Assembly: GCF_017569225.1 (NCBI RefSeq)
Contig: NZ_CP071868.1
Span: 992,001-1,056,000, forward strand
DNA length: 64,000 nucleotides
Direction: 5' to 3'
Source: Pengzhenrongella sicca
GTDB taxonomy: Bacteria; Actinomycetota; Actinomycetes; Actinomycetales; Cellulomonadaceae
Below the pieces are notes generated by a model, which saw only the letters and a program-made list of their open reading frames with translations, did not search any database and was not told where the DNA came from. Shown piece after piece: positions 23,983-32,302 of this stretch; position 1 is the first letter of the stretch, and every line of letters begins with the position of its first letter. A program made the translations under genes and the position numbers.

Positions 23983-25620
23983 CTACTCCTCGCGGACTGT
24001 CCCCGCGGCCACGACCCAGCGCCGGTTGACCGCGACGGCGTCCAGCATCCGGCGGTCGTGCGTGACGAGCAGCAGGGTCCCGGTGTATCCCGCGAGCGCC
24101 GACTCGAGCTGCTCGATCGCCGGCAGGTCGAGATGGTTGCTCGGCTCGTCGAGCACGAGCAGGTTGACGCCGCGCGCCTGCAGCAGCGCGAGCGCCGCGC
24201 GCGTGCGCTCGCCGGGGGACAGGGACCGGGCCGGGCGCTGCACGTGCGCCGCCTTGAGGCCGAACTTGGCGAGCAGCGTCCGCACCTCGGCGGCCGGCCA
24301 CGCCGGCACCTGAGCCTCGAACGCGTCGGCGAGCGGAAGGGTCGAGTCGAGCAGGGCGCGCGCCTGGTCGACCTCGCCGATCGCGACGCTCGTGCCGAGC
24401 GACGCCGCGCCGCTCGCGAGCGGGACCCGGCCCAGCAGTGCGCCGAGCAACGTCGTCTTGCCGGCGCCGTTCGCACCCGTCACGGCGATCCGGTCGCCGG
24501 CGTCCACCTGGAGGTTCACGGGCCCGAGCGTGAACGGCCCCAGGTGCACGACGGCGTCGCGCAGGGTCGCGACCACGGCGCTCCCGCGGGGTGCGGCCGC
24601 GATCTCGTACCGCAGCTCCCACTCCTTGCGTGGCTCGGCGACCTCCTCGAGGCGCTCGATCATGCGGGCGGTCTGGCTGACCTTGGCGGCCTGCTTCTCG
24701 GTCTGCTCGACCCGGAAGCCGCGGCCGATCTTGTCGTTGTCCTTGCGCTTGCGCGCCGCCGCCTTGACGCCCTGATCCATCCAGCCCCGCTGCATCTTGC
24801 CGCGCTCCTCGAGGGCGCCGCGCTTGTCGGCGTACTCGTCGTAGTCCTCGCGCGCGTGCCGGCGCGCGGTCGCGCGCTCGTCGAGGTAGGCGTCGTAGCC
24901 GCCGCCGTACACGCCGACGCGCTGCTGGGCGAGGTCGAGCTCGACCACGCCCGTGACGCACCGCGAGAGGAACTCGCGGTCGTGCGAGACGACGACGATC
25001 CCGGCGCGTTGACCCTGGACGAACGCCTCGAGCCGCGCGAGGCCGTCGAGGTCCAGGTCGTTGGTCGGCTCGTCCAGCAACAGCACGTCGAAGCGCGCGA
25101 GCAGCAGCGCCGCCAGGCCGACGCGCGCCGCCTGACCGCCCGACAGCCCGGTCATCGGGTGGGTCAGGTCGAGCCGCAGCCCGAGGTCGGCCAGCACCTG
25201 ACCGGTGCGTTCGTCCAGGTCGGCCGCGCCGAGCGCCATCCAACGGTCGAACGCGGCCGAGTAGGCGTCGTCCGCGCCGGGGCGCGCCTCGCCGAGGCCG
25301 GCGGCGGCGTCGTCGAGCGCGAGCTGTGCGGCCGCGACGCCGGTGCGGCGCTCGAGGTGCCCCGCGACGGTCTCGCCGACGCGTCGCTCAACCTCCTGCG
25401 GGAGCCAGCCGATCGTGGCGTCGGCGGGGGAGAGCGAGACGCTGCCGGTCGCCGGCGCGTCGAGCCCGGCGAGGATGCGCAGCAGCGTGGACTTGCCCGC
25501 GCCGTTGGCCCCGACGAGGCCGACCACGTCACCGGGGGCGACGGTGACGGCGAGGTCGGCGAAGAGCGTGCGGTCGGCATGGGCGGCGCTCACGCCGCGG
25601 GCCACCAGGGTTGCGGTCAC
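23983..25620 (-). CDS. ABC-F family ATP-binding protein
   Basis: A 545-residue soluble protein with two ATPase domains and no membrane segments. The first has GANGAGKST, LSGGQAARVGLA and LLLDEPTNDLDL. The second has GANGAGKTT, a divergent signature LSPGERTRAAL and LVLDEPSNHLDLP. The domains are joined by a long, highly charged linker (residues about 245-330, with ARKRKDNDKIGRG), the P-site-tRNA-interaction motif region of ABC-F proteins. These factors bind the ribosomal E site and either tune translation (EttA type) or protect against antibiotics; the subfamily cannot be told from sequence alone. The start is GTG 25620. Its upstream region carries inverted repeats of both families. Confidence 0.9.
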   Translation of the reverse strand: MTATLVARGVSAAHADRTLFADLAVTVAPGDVVGLVGANGAGKSTLLRILAGLDAPATGSVSLSPADATIGWLPQEVERRVGETVAGHLERRTGVAAAQLALDDAAAGLGEARPGADDAYSAAFDRWMALGAADLDERTGQVLADLGLRLDLTHPMTGLSGGQAARVGLAALLLARFDVLLLDEPTNDLDLDGLARLEAFVQGQRAGIVVVSHDREFLSRCVTGVVELDLAQQRVGVYGGGYDAYLDERATARRHAREDYDEYADKRGALEERGKMQRGWMDQGVKAAARKRKDNDKIGRGFRVEQTEKQAAKVSQTARMIERLEEVAEPRKEWELRYEIAAAPRGSAVVATLRDAVVHLGPFTLGPVNLQVDAGDRIAVTGANGAGKTTLLGALLGRVPLASGAASLGTSVAIGEVDQARALLDSTLPLADAFEAQVPAWPAAEVRTLLAKFGLKAAHVQRPARSLSPGERTRAALALLQARGVNLLVLDEPSNHLDLPAIEQLESALAGYTGTLLLVTHDRRMLDAVAVNRRWVVAAGTVREE

Positions 25621-25704
25621 GGTGCGAATTCTCGCAGCCGCGCGCGGGCGGCCGAACCGGCGGGCCGGTCCAGTGTGGGGCGGACGCGGGCCTGGCGGGG
25701 GGCA

Positions 25705-25803
25705 CCGTCCGCGCGGAGCATGTGGCCGGTGGTGCTGGCGGGGTTGGTGGGATGCGCTGGCGGTTCACTCGGGTCCCGCCCGTCCCATGCTCCGCGCGGA
25801 CGG
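25705..25803. repeat. Inverted-repeat element, family 1, copy 2 (B)
   Basis: Perfect 18-bp arms CCGTCCGCGCGGAGCATG (25705-25722) and its reverse complement (25786-25803). An inner GGCGGG (25737-25742) can pair with CCCGCC (25775-25780). It is almost identical throughout, including the loop and the preceding GGGCCTGGCGGGG, to copy C at 26137-26235 (three substitutions in the 99-bp body by eye). Confidence 0.93.
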
Positions 25804-25841
25804 GTGCTGACCGCCTGGCGGATGCGGACGGCTGGACGGGT

Positions 25842-25913
25842 GCTGACTGCCGGAGGGTTGCTGACTGCTGGAGGGTTGCTGACTGCCGGAGGGTTGCTGA
25901 CTGCCGGAGGGTT
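25842..25913. repeat. 18-bp tandem repeat, four copies
   Basis: Units GCTGACTGCCGGAGGGTT at 25842-25859, 25860-25877 (one change), 25878-25895 and 25896-25913, followed by a fifth partial start GCTGAG. They lie between inverted repeats B and E in a noncoding region upstream of both the ABC-F gene and ahcY. The whole gap 25621-26312 (692 bp) consists largely of repeats. Confidence 0.92.
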
Positions 25914-26001
25914 GCTGAGCGCGCGGACGGGTTGCCGACCACCGGGGAGGGGCGCGTGGGCGCGTGCCGCGGCGCCGGTGACGAACTGGAGGGGGTTGTG
26001 G

Positions 26002-26105
26002 CGGACCGCAGCGACGCGCTTGGTGCTGGAGTTGCTGCGGGGGCGCGTGGGGTGTCACGTCCGCATCAGTCGTCACTCCTGTCACAGGCGCGTCGCTGCG
26101 GTCCG
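26002..26105. repeat. Inverted-repeat element, family 2, copy 2 (E)
   Basis: Perfect 18-bp arms: CGGACCGCAGCGACGCGC at 26002-26019 and its reverse complement at 26088-26105, separated by 68 bases. The arms match element D (20060-20163). As there, a family-1 element follows shortly to the right (C, 31 bases later). Confidence 0.9.
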
Positions 26106-26136
26106 GTGTCCCGCGGTGGTGGGCCTGGCGGGGGCA

Positions 26137-26235
26137 CCGTCCGCGCGGAGCATGTGGCCGGTGGTACTGGCGGGGTTGGTGGGATGCGCTGGCGGTTCGC
26201 TCGGGTCCCGCCCGTCGCATGCTCCGCGCGGACGG
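26137..26235. repeat. Inverted-repeat element, family 1, copy 3 (C)
   Basis: Perfect 18-bp arms at 26137-26154 and 26218-26235, the same sequence as elements A and B. It ends about 78 bases before the ahcY start, so it may lie in or near the ahcY promoter or leader. Confidence 0.93.
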
Positions 26236-26312
26236 ACGGGATCGGCGCGCGCGGTGCCCGGGTCGATCGGTAGCGTGACCGGTGTCCGTTTCGATGCAGC
26301 CTGCGGAGTGAG

Positions 26313-27785
26313 ATGACCACCGTGACGTTCGACGAATCGCCCGGCCGGTACAAGGTGCGCGACCTCTCCCTCGCGGTCGCTGGCCGGCATCAGATCCGGC
26401 TCGCCGAGCACGAGATGCCCGGTCTGATGGCGTTGCGGGCCGAGTACGGTGCGGCGCAGCCGCTCGCGGGTGCGCGCATCGCGGGGTCCATCCACATGAC
26501 GGTCCAGACCGCAGTGCTGATCGAGACCCTCACGGCGTTGGGCGCCGACGTCCGCTGGGCGTCGTGCAACATCTTCTCGACCCAGGACGAGGCCGCCGCC
26601 GCCGTCGCGGTCGGGCCCGACGGGACGCCGGCCGCGCCGACGGGCGTGCCGGTCTTCGCGTGGAAGGGCGAGACGCTCGCCGAGTACTGGGAGTGCACCG
26701 AGCAGATCCTCGCGTGGCCGGGCGATGTGCGGCCGAACATGATCCTCGACGACGGCGGCGACGCGACCCTGCTCGTGCACCGGGGCGTCGAGGTCGAGGC
26801 CGCCGGCGCGGTGCCGTCCGACATCGCACCCGGCGAGCCCGGCTACGCCGAGGAGGCCAACGTCGTGCTCGCGGTGCTGCGCCGCTCGCTGGCCGCGGAC
26901 GCCGGCCGCTGGACGGCGATCGCCGCGGAGATCGTCGGGGTCACCGAGGAGACCACGACGGGCGTGCACCGGCTCTACCAGCTGGCCGAGGCCGGCCAGC
27001 TGCTGTTCCCCGCGATCAACGTCAACGACTCGGTGACCAAGAGCAAGTTCGACAACAAGTACGGCATCCGGCACTCGCTCCCCGACGGGCTGAACCGCGC
27101 CACCGACACCCTCATGGGCGGCAAGGTCGCGCTGGTGGCGGGGTACGGCGACGTCGGCAAGGGCGCCGCCGAGGCGCTGCGCGGGCAGGGCGCGCGGGTC
27201 GTGATCAGCGAGGTCGACCCGATCTGCGCGCTGCAGGCCGTGATGGACGGGTACGAGGTCGCGCGCGTGGACGACGTCGTCGGCGCGGCCGACTTCGTGA
27301 TCACGACGACGGGAAACCGCGACGTCGTGACGGCAGTGCACCTCGCGGCGATGAAGGACAAGGCGATCGTCGGCAACATCGGGCACTTCGACAACGAGAT
27401 CGACATCGCGGGCCTCGCCGCGACTCCGGGCGTCGTCCGGGTCGAGATCAAGCCGCAGGTGCACGAGTGGACGTTCCCCGACGGGCACTCGGTCATCCTG
27501 CTGAGCGAGGGCCGGCTGCTCAACCTCGGCAACGCCACCGGCCACCCGAGCTTCGTGATGAGCACGTCGTTTACCAATCAGGTCATCGCGCAGATCGAGC
27601 TGTTCACTCGGCGCGCGGAGTACCCGACCGGCGTGCACCGGCTGCCGAAGGTGCTCGACGAGAAGGTCGCGCGCCTGCACCTCGCCGCGCTCGGCGTCCA
27701 GCTGACCGAGCTGACGAAGACGCAGGCGGAGTACCTCGGCGTCGACCCGGCAGGCCCCTACAAGCCGGACCACTACCGCTACTGA
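26313..27785 (+). CDS. ahcY: Adenosylhomocysteinase
   Basis: A 490-residue NAD-dependent S-adenosylhomocysteine hydrolase that makes adenosine and homocysteine in one step. Motifs: [45 protein letters not shown] with the substrate-binding lysine and aspartate, NAD-binding [13 protein letters not shown] near residue 277, and the C-terminal KPDHYRY that reaches the partner's NAD site. The ATG has GGAG 7 bases upstream. Mycobacterial sahH occupies the same position near mtrA. Its presence beside luxS-mtnN means two routes for S-adenosylhomocysteine. The 3' end overlaps the convergent DMT gene by 7 bp. Confidence 0.96.
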   Translation: MTTVTFDESPGRYKVRDLSLAVAGRHQIRLAEHEMPGLMALRAEYGAAQPLAGARIAGSIHMTVQTAVLIETLTALGADVRWASCNIFSTQDEAAAAVAVGPDGTPAAPTGVPVFAWKGETLAEYWECTEQILAWPGDVRPNMILDDGGDATLLVHRGVEVEAAGAVPSDIAPGEPGYAEEANVVLAVLRRSLAADAGRWTAIAAEIVGVTEETTTGVHRLYQLAEAGQLLFPAINVNDSVTKSKFDNKYGIRHSLPDGLNRATDTLMGGKVALVAGYGDVGKGAAEALRGQGARVVISEVDPICALQAVMDGYEVARVDDVVGAADFVITTTGNRDVVTAVHLAAMKDKAIVGNIGHFDNEIDIAGLAATPGVVRVEIKPQVHEWTFPDGHSVILLSEGRLLNLGNATGHPSFVMSTSFTNQVIAQIELFTRRAEYPTGVHRLPKVLDEKVARLHLAALGVQLTELTKTQAEYLGVDPAGPYKPDHYRY

Positions 27786-28675
27786 GGCGCCGGCCCCGTC
27801 GCCGGGTCGGCGTTCGCGGCCGCCGGGGCGGCGAACCGGGTCAGGCTCAGCGCGCCCGCCAGGACCAGCGCGAACCCGAGCGCCGAGGCGAGCCCGGTGC
27901 CCGCCGCGGGCCGGTCGCCGCACAGCAGCATGCCGAGCGCCGACCCGAGGACCGTCTCGATCGCGACCATCGGCGCGGTCGCCCCGACGACCGAGGTGCG
28001 CTGCAGCGCGGTCGCGGTCAGCAGCAGGCCGAGGGCCCCGCCGCCCGCGATCGCCCACGCCGCGGGGTCGGCCACCAGGGCGGCCGGGTTGGTGCTGCGC
28101 AGGATGCGCGCGCCGAGCGCAAGGATCGCGAACGCCGCCCCGGCGAGCGCCCCGAGCGCGACGCCGGCGTGCGCCCGGGCGCCGCGCCGCCCCACGGCCG
28201 CCGCGGCCGCGGCGATCGCCACGAGCGCGATGAGCAGCCCGATCCGGGTGCCCGCCGGGACCTCGCCGGTCCGGCTGGGTCCGGCGGCCAGCCCGAGCAG
28301 CAGGACCCCGCCGCCGACGGCGACGACCGCCCCGACCTCGATCCGGCTGAGCCGGGCGCGCAGCACCAGAGCGGCCAGCACGGCGGCCACGGCGAGGCTA
28401 GAGGCCCTGCCCGCCTGGACGACGAACAGCGGCAGGGTCCGCAGCGCGAGGAACGACAGCGCGAACCCCGCGGCGACGAGGGTCAGGGCGCCGAGATACG
28501 TCGGGCGCCGCAGCAGCCGGACGAGCAGCCCCGCGTCGAGGCCGGTACCCGCAGGCTCGTCGCGCGCGGCCCGCGCCTGCAAGATGGTGGCTGCCCCGGA
28601 GCAGCACGCGGCTGCGGCGACACCGACGAGCGCGAGCGACACCTGAAACTCCCTCGAAGATGCTGTGAACTGCAT
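27779..28675 (-). CDS. DMT-superfamily (EamA-like) permease
   Basis: A 298-residue membrane protein with about ten hydrophobic helices arranged as two five-helix halves ([20 protein letters not shown] ... [20 protein letters not shown]). This pattern is typical of drug/metabolite transporters in the multidrug or EamA branch found in actinobacteria. The substrate is unknown. Start ATG 28675 is chosen because the preceding in-frame residues are arginine-rich and not family-like. The ribosome-binding site is weak. It overlaps ahcY tail to tail and diverges from the GT-C gene. Confidence 0.8.
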   Translation of the reverse strand: MQFTASSREFQVSLALVGVAAAACCSGAATILQARAARDEPAGTGLDAGLLVRLLRRPTYLGALTLVAAGFALSFLALRTLPLFVVQAGRASSLAVAAVLAALVLRARLSRIEVGAVVAVGGGVLLLGLAAGPSRTGEVPAGTRIGLLIALVAIAAAAAAVGRRGARAHAGVALGALAGAAFAILALGARILRSTNPAALVADPAAWAIAGGGALGLLLTATALQRTSVVGATAPMVAIETVLGSALGMLLCGDRPAAGTGLASALGFALVLAGALSLTRFAAPAAANADPATGPAPQ

Positions 28676-28749
28676 GTGGATCCGGCCGCACGCCGGTAGG
28701 ATAGGCCCGGATGCCCGGGGCGCCCTGCCCAAGGCTGCCTGGGGGATCC

Positions 28750-30027
28750 ATGCGAACGGTAGTGCCACGAGAGCCTGCAAAGATCGCAGGCGATCGCAGT
28801 ACTGCGCTTCCGGCGTTCGCGACGGCGAACTTCCCCCTCTGGCCCGTGCTCGGGGCGTTCGCGCTCGTCGCGGCGGTCCTGAGCGCCGTCGTCGGCCTCG
28901 CCTCGCGCTCGGTGCCGCGCGCCGTGCCATACCTGCAGGGCCCCGACTGGCTCGACGGCTGGTTCCAGTACGACTCCGGCTGGTACTACGGCATCGTCAC
29001 CGGCGGGTACGACTACGTCCCCGGCCAGCAGTCGTCGATCGCCTTCTTCCCGACGTACCCGCTCGCGGTCCGCGGCCTCGGCGCGCTGCTGCGGGACTAC
29101 CAGTTGGCGGGCTCGCTGATCGGCGTCGCGTCGGGGGCGGCCGCGGTCGTGCTCTTCGGCGCGTGGGTGTGGCAGCGGCTGCCGCGCGCGAGCGCGCTCA
29201 CCGCGATCGCGGTCCTGATGCTGTACCCGTTCGCGCTCTACCTGTACGGCGCGATGTATGCCGACTCCCTGTTCCTGCTCAACGCCATCGGGGCCTTCCT
29301 GCTCCTCGAACGGCGGATGTACTGGCTCGCCGGGCTGGTCGGGGCGCTCGCGACGGCGGGCCGACCGGTCGGCGTCGCCGTGATCATCGGTCTGGTGGTG
29401 CGGATGCTCGAGCTGCGCGCCCAGGACCGGCTCGCCGAGCGGGCCGTCGTCGACGGCGTCGCCGAGCTTGGGCAGGCGCCGCGCCCGGGCTGGCGCGAGG
29501 TCGTGCGCGCCACGACGAGCGTCCGCTGGCGGGAGGCGGGCGTGCTGGTGTCCGCCGCCGGCCTGGGCAGCTGGGCGCTGTACCTCTGGATCGAGTTCGG
29601 CAACCCGCTCGCGTTCGTCGAGGTCGAGTCCGCGCCGGGCTGGGACCAGGGGGTGGGGCCGCACACGTGGTTCAAGATCTCCTACCTGCGTGGGCTCATC
29701 GAGGCGCCGTTGACCACCGGGCGCCTCCTGACGGTCCAGGCGGTGGTGTGCCTGCTCGCGGTGCTGCTGATGCGCCGGGTCTGGCGCCGCTTCGGGTACG
29801 GGTACGCCGCCTACGCCGGCGTGGTGCTGCTGATCCCGATCATCGGCACGGACGACTTCATGGGCACCGGGCGGTACGTGCTCGTCGCGTTCCCGGTGCT
29901 CGCCGCCGCGGGCGACTTCCTCGCGACGACCGAGCGTCGGTGGGTCCGTCCCGTCGCGCTCGTGGTGTGCGCGATCGCGCTCCTCGCGATCGCGACCTTC
30001 TACGGACGGGGGATCGAGGTCTCGTGA
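28750..30027 (+). CDS. GT-C mannosyltransferase-like membrane protein (PIG-V family)
   Basis: A 425-residue polytopic membrane protein of the PIG-V/Mannosyl_trans2 type, which uses polyprenyl-phosphate sugars outside the membrane. The hallmark AFFPTYPLAVRGLGALL, an acidic first-loop motif WFQYDSGWYYGIVTGGYD and about eight to nine helices are visible. ATG 28750 has GGGGGA nearby. An ATG 13 codons upstream (28711) follows a TAGGAT hexamer (28697-28702) closely enough to be a leaderless start, so the N-terminus is uncertain. It is the first gene of a four-gene cassette joined by 4-bp overlaps. The adjacent DPM1-like enzyme is the likely source of its lipid-linked donor. Confidence 0.82.
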   Translation: MRTVVPREPAKIAGDRSTALPAFATANFPLWPVLGAFALVAAVLSAVVGLASRSVPRAVPYLQGPDWLDGWFQYDSGWYYGIVTGGYDYVPGQQSSIAFFPTYPLAVRGLGALLRDYQLAGSLIGVASGAAAVVLFGAWVWQRLPRASALTAIAVLMLYPFALYLYGAMYADSLFLLNAIGAFLLLERRMYWLAGLVGALATAGRPVGVAVIIGLVVRMLELRAQDRLAERAVVDGVAELGQAPRPGWREVVRATTSVRWREAGVLVSAAGLGSWALYLWIEFGNPLAFVEVESAPGWDQGVGPHTWFKISYLRGLIEAPLTTGRLLTVQAVVCLLAVLLMRRVWRRFGYGYAAYAGVVLLIPIIGTDDFMGTGRYVLVAFPVLAAAGDFLATTERRWVRPVALVVCAIALLAIATFYGRGIEVS

Positions 30028-30782
30028 CCAACGAACTGAGTGTGGAGCACTTCGGGATGCTGTCGATCTTCTTCCCGATGTGGAACGAGGAGCAGTACAT
30101 CCACAAGGCCGTGCGCGCGGCGCAGGAGACTTGCGACCGACTCGTGGCCGAGAACGAGATCGGCGACTACGAGATCATCGTGGTCGACGACGCGTCGACC
30201 GACCGCACGGGCGAGCTCGCCGACGCGCTCGCGGCGGCCGACTCGCGCGTGCGGGTCGTCCACCACCCGGTCAACCGCAAGCTCGGCGGGTCCATCAAGA
30301 GCGGGTTCGAGGCGGCCAAGGGCGACCTCGTGCTCTACACCGATGCGGACCTGCCGTTCGAGATGATCGAGCTGGTCCGGGCGGTCCGGGTGCTGCGCAC
30401 CTACGAGGCCGACATCGTCAGCGCGTACCGCCTCGACCGCACGGGCGAGGGCCCGCGGCGCGCGGTGTACTCGTGGGTGTACAACGGTCTGATCCACACC
30501 ATGTTCGGTACCCGCCTGCGCGACATCAACTTCGCGTTCAAGCTCTGCCGGCGCGAGGTCCTCGATCGCGTGCACCTCGCGAGCGAGGGCTCGTTCATCG
30601 ACGCCGAGCTGATCATCCGCGCCCAGCGCTCGGGCTTCCAGGTCGTCCAGATCGGGGTCGACTACTTCCCCCGCACGCGCGGCGTCTCGACGCTGTCCTC
30701 GATCGGCGTGATCCGCACGATGCTCCGGGAGATGTGGGCGCTGCGCGGCGACCTGCGGTCCGTGACGCCGGACGCTCGGTGA
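30024..30782 (+). CDS. GT2 polyprenyl-phosphate sugar synthase-like protein (DPM1 type)
   Basis: A 252-residue GT-A enzyme: LSIFFPMWNEEQYIHKAV, the nucleotide-sugar segment IIVVDDASTDRTGEL, YTDADLPFEMIEL with the metal-binding DAD near residue 106, and FGTRLRDINFAFKLCRREV. It resembles dolichol-phosphate mannose synthase and related undecaprenyl-phosphate glycosyltransferases but lacks C-terminal membrane helices. Predicted role: loading a sugar on polyprenyl phosphate for the GT-C enzyme encoded just upstream. The GTG start overlaps the previous stop (GTGA). Sugar identity unknown. Confidence 0.85.
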   Translation: MTNELSVEHFGMLSIFFPMWNEEQYIHKAVRAAQETCDRLVAENEIGDYEIIVVDDASTDRTGELADALAAADSRVRVVHHPVNRKLGGSIKSGFEAAKGDLVLYTDADLPFEMIELVRAVRVLRTYEADIVSAYRLDRTGEGPRRAVYSWVYNGLIHTMFGTRLRDINFAFKLCRREVLDRVHLASEGSFIDAELIIRAQRSGFQVVQIGVDYFPRTRGVSTLSSIGVIRTMLREMWALRGDLRSVTPDAR

Positions 30783-31621
30783 GCCACCTGCTCATCGTCA
30801 CGGCGGACGACCTCGGCCTCACCGCCGGCGTCGGCCGGGCGATCCGCCGCGCACACCTCGAGGGGATCGTCACCGCGACGACCCTGCTCGCCGTCGGCCG
30901 CGCCTTCGACGCCGCGGCGACCATGGTCCGTGACACCCCGACGCTCGAGCTCGGGGCGCACCTGGCGCTCGTCGGCGAGGACCCGCCGCTGCTGTCGGCC
31001 CGGGAGGTGCCCACGCTCGTGAACTCCCGCGGCGAGTTCCCGCGGTCCTACCGCACGGTCGTGGCCCGCGGCCTCGCCGGCCGCATCGACCCGGACGACG
31101 TCCGCCGCGAGCTCGGCGCGCAGCTCGAGCGGGTGCTCGGCGTCGGGGTGCCGGTGACCCACGTGGACACCCACCAGCACACGCACCTGTGGCCCGTCGT
31201 CGCCCGGGTGGTCACCGAGCTCGCCGTGGAGCACTCGATCCCGGCGGTCCGGCTTCCCGGCAGCCGACGCCGCGGCGTCGTGGGTGCGGGCGTCGCCGTC
31301 CTGCGCGGCCTCCTCGCGCGCCGCCTGCGAGGCGCGGGCCTGGCGACCACGACCGACTACGCCGGGCTCGACGAGGCCGGATTCCTCGACCTCGCCGCGA
31401 TGGGCCGGGCGCTCGACGGGCTCGCCCGGCGCGGGCGGCCGACCGCCGAGATCAACGCCCACCCGGGCGAGCCGGGCGACCCCGACCTGCGACGGTTCGG
31501 CTGGGGCTACCACTGGTCCGAGGAGCTCGAGATGCTCACGGACCCGCGGGCGCGCACGCTGGTCGAGGACCGCGGCTACCGGCTCGGCGGCTTCGCGGAC
31601 CTCGTGGCGGCCCGCTCGTGA
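30779..31621 (+). CDS. YdjC/ChbG-family carbohydrate deacetylase
   Basis: A 280-residue protein with the family's metal-site motifs TADDLG (residues 8-13) and H128-V-D-T-H-Q-H-T-H, plus NAHPGEPGD in the C-terminal third. ChbG/YdjC proteins deacetylate N-acetylated sugars. No signal peptide is seen, so it should act in the cytoplasm, on a nucleotide-linked or lipid-linked GlcNAc-type sugar if it serves the surrounding glycosyltransferases. GTG start coupled to the preceding gene (GTGA). Confidence 0.87.
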   Translation: MSHLLIVTADDLGLTAGVGRAIRRAHLEGIVTATTLLAVGRAFDAAATMVRDTPTLELGAHLALVGEDPPLLSAREVPTLVNSRGEFPRSYRTVVARGLAGRIDPDDVRRELGAQLERVLGVGVPVTHVDTHQHTHLWPVVARVVTELAVEHSIPAVRLPGSRRRGVVGAGVAVLRGLLARRLRGAGLATTTDYAGLDEAGFLDLAAMGRALDGLARRGRPTAEINAHPGEPGDPDLRRFGWGYHWSEELEMLTDPRARTLVEDRGYRLGGFADLVAARS

Positions 31622-32274
31622 GCCGGCGGCGGCCCGTCAGCGCCGGCCGCGAGGCGCTGGCGCTGTACGCGCGCGAACCCCTCGGCGTCCGCGTGCACGT
31701 GCACGGTCGCTGGTGGAGCGCCCCGTTCGCGCCGGCGGCGGCCGCCCTGCCGCCGACGGGACGCATCCTCGAGATCGGCTGCGGGCACGGCCTGTTCGCG
31801 GCCTACTGCGCCCTGAGCGAGCCCGGCCGCACCGTCGTCGGCGTCGACATCGACGCGGCGAAGATCCGGCACGCGCAGGCGGCCGCGATCGAGGGCCGGC
31901 TGAGCTTCGCGGTCGGCGCCTCGGGGGAGGTCCCGGCCGGGCCGTGGGACGCGGTGGCGATCGTGGACATGCTGTACCTGCTCCCGGCGAGCGAGCAGCG
32001 GCGGTTGCTCGCGGCCGCCGCGCGGACCCTCGCCCCCGGCGGCATCCTCGTCATCAAGGAGATGGGCACGCGACCGCGGTGGAAGGTCCGGTGGAACACC
32101 TGGCAGGAGACGGTGTCGGTCCGGGTGCTGCGCATCACGGCCGGCTCGTCGCTGGAGTTCGTCCCGCCGGCCGTGATGGCAGGCTGGCTCGGCGAGCTCG
32201 GGCTCACCACGACGGCGCGGCGCCTCGACCGCGGGCGGATGCACCCGCACCACCTGCTCGTCGCACGCCGCTGA
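31618..32274 (+). CDS. Class I SAM-dependent methyltransferase
   Basis: A 218-residue methyltransferase. SAM-binding motif I ILEIGCGHGLFAAY begins near residue 50, the acidic ribose contact is VVGVDIDAAKI, and the motif IV region is AVAIVDMLYLLP. The C-terminus VRVLRITAGSSLEFVPP is unlike rRNA methyltransferases and fits a small-molecule or sugar/lipid substrate. Last gene of the cassette (GTGA overlap with the deacetylase). It may methylate the same glycolipid. The stop codon lies in a short tandem repeat. Confidence 0.82.
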   Translation: MSRRRPVSAGREALALYAREPLGVRVHVHGRWWSAPFAPAAAALPPTGRILEIGCGHGLFAAYCALSEPGRTVVGVDIDAAKIRHAQAAAIEGRLSFAVGASGEVPAGPWDAVAIVDMLYLLPASEQRRLLAAAARTLAPGGILVIKEMGTRPRWKVRWNTWQETVSVRVLRITAGSSLEFVPPAVMAGWLGELGLTTTARRLDRGRMHPHHLLVARR

Positions 32275-32297
32275 CACTGCTGACACCGGTGATACTG
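32271..32297. repeat. 9-bp tandem repeat, three copies, containing the methyltransferase stop
   Basis: CTGACACTG (32271-32279), CTGACACCG (32280-32288) and GTGATACTG (32289-32297). The first unit contains the TGA stop of the methyltransferase gene. The array ends 5 bases before the next ATG. Confidence 0.7.
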
Positions 32298-32302
32298 CTG
32301 GG

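Noticed and set aside
25842-25913. Possible CRISPR array
   Set aside because: Units are contiguous with no spacers and there are no cas genes; this is a plain tandem repeat. The same holds for the 16-, 25- and 38-bp arrays.
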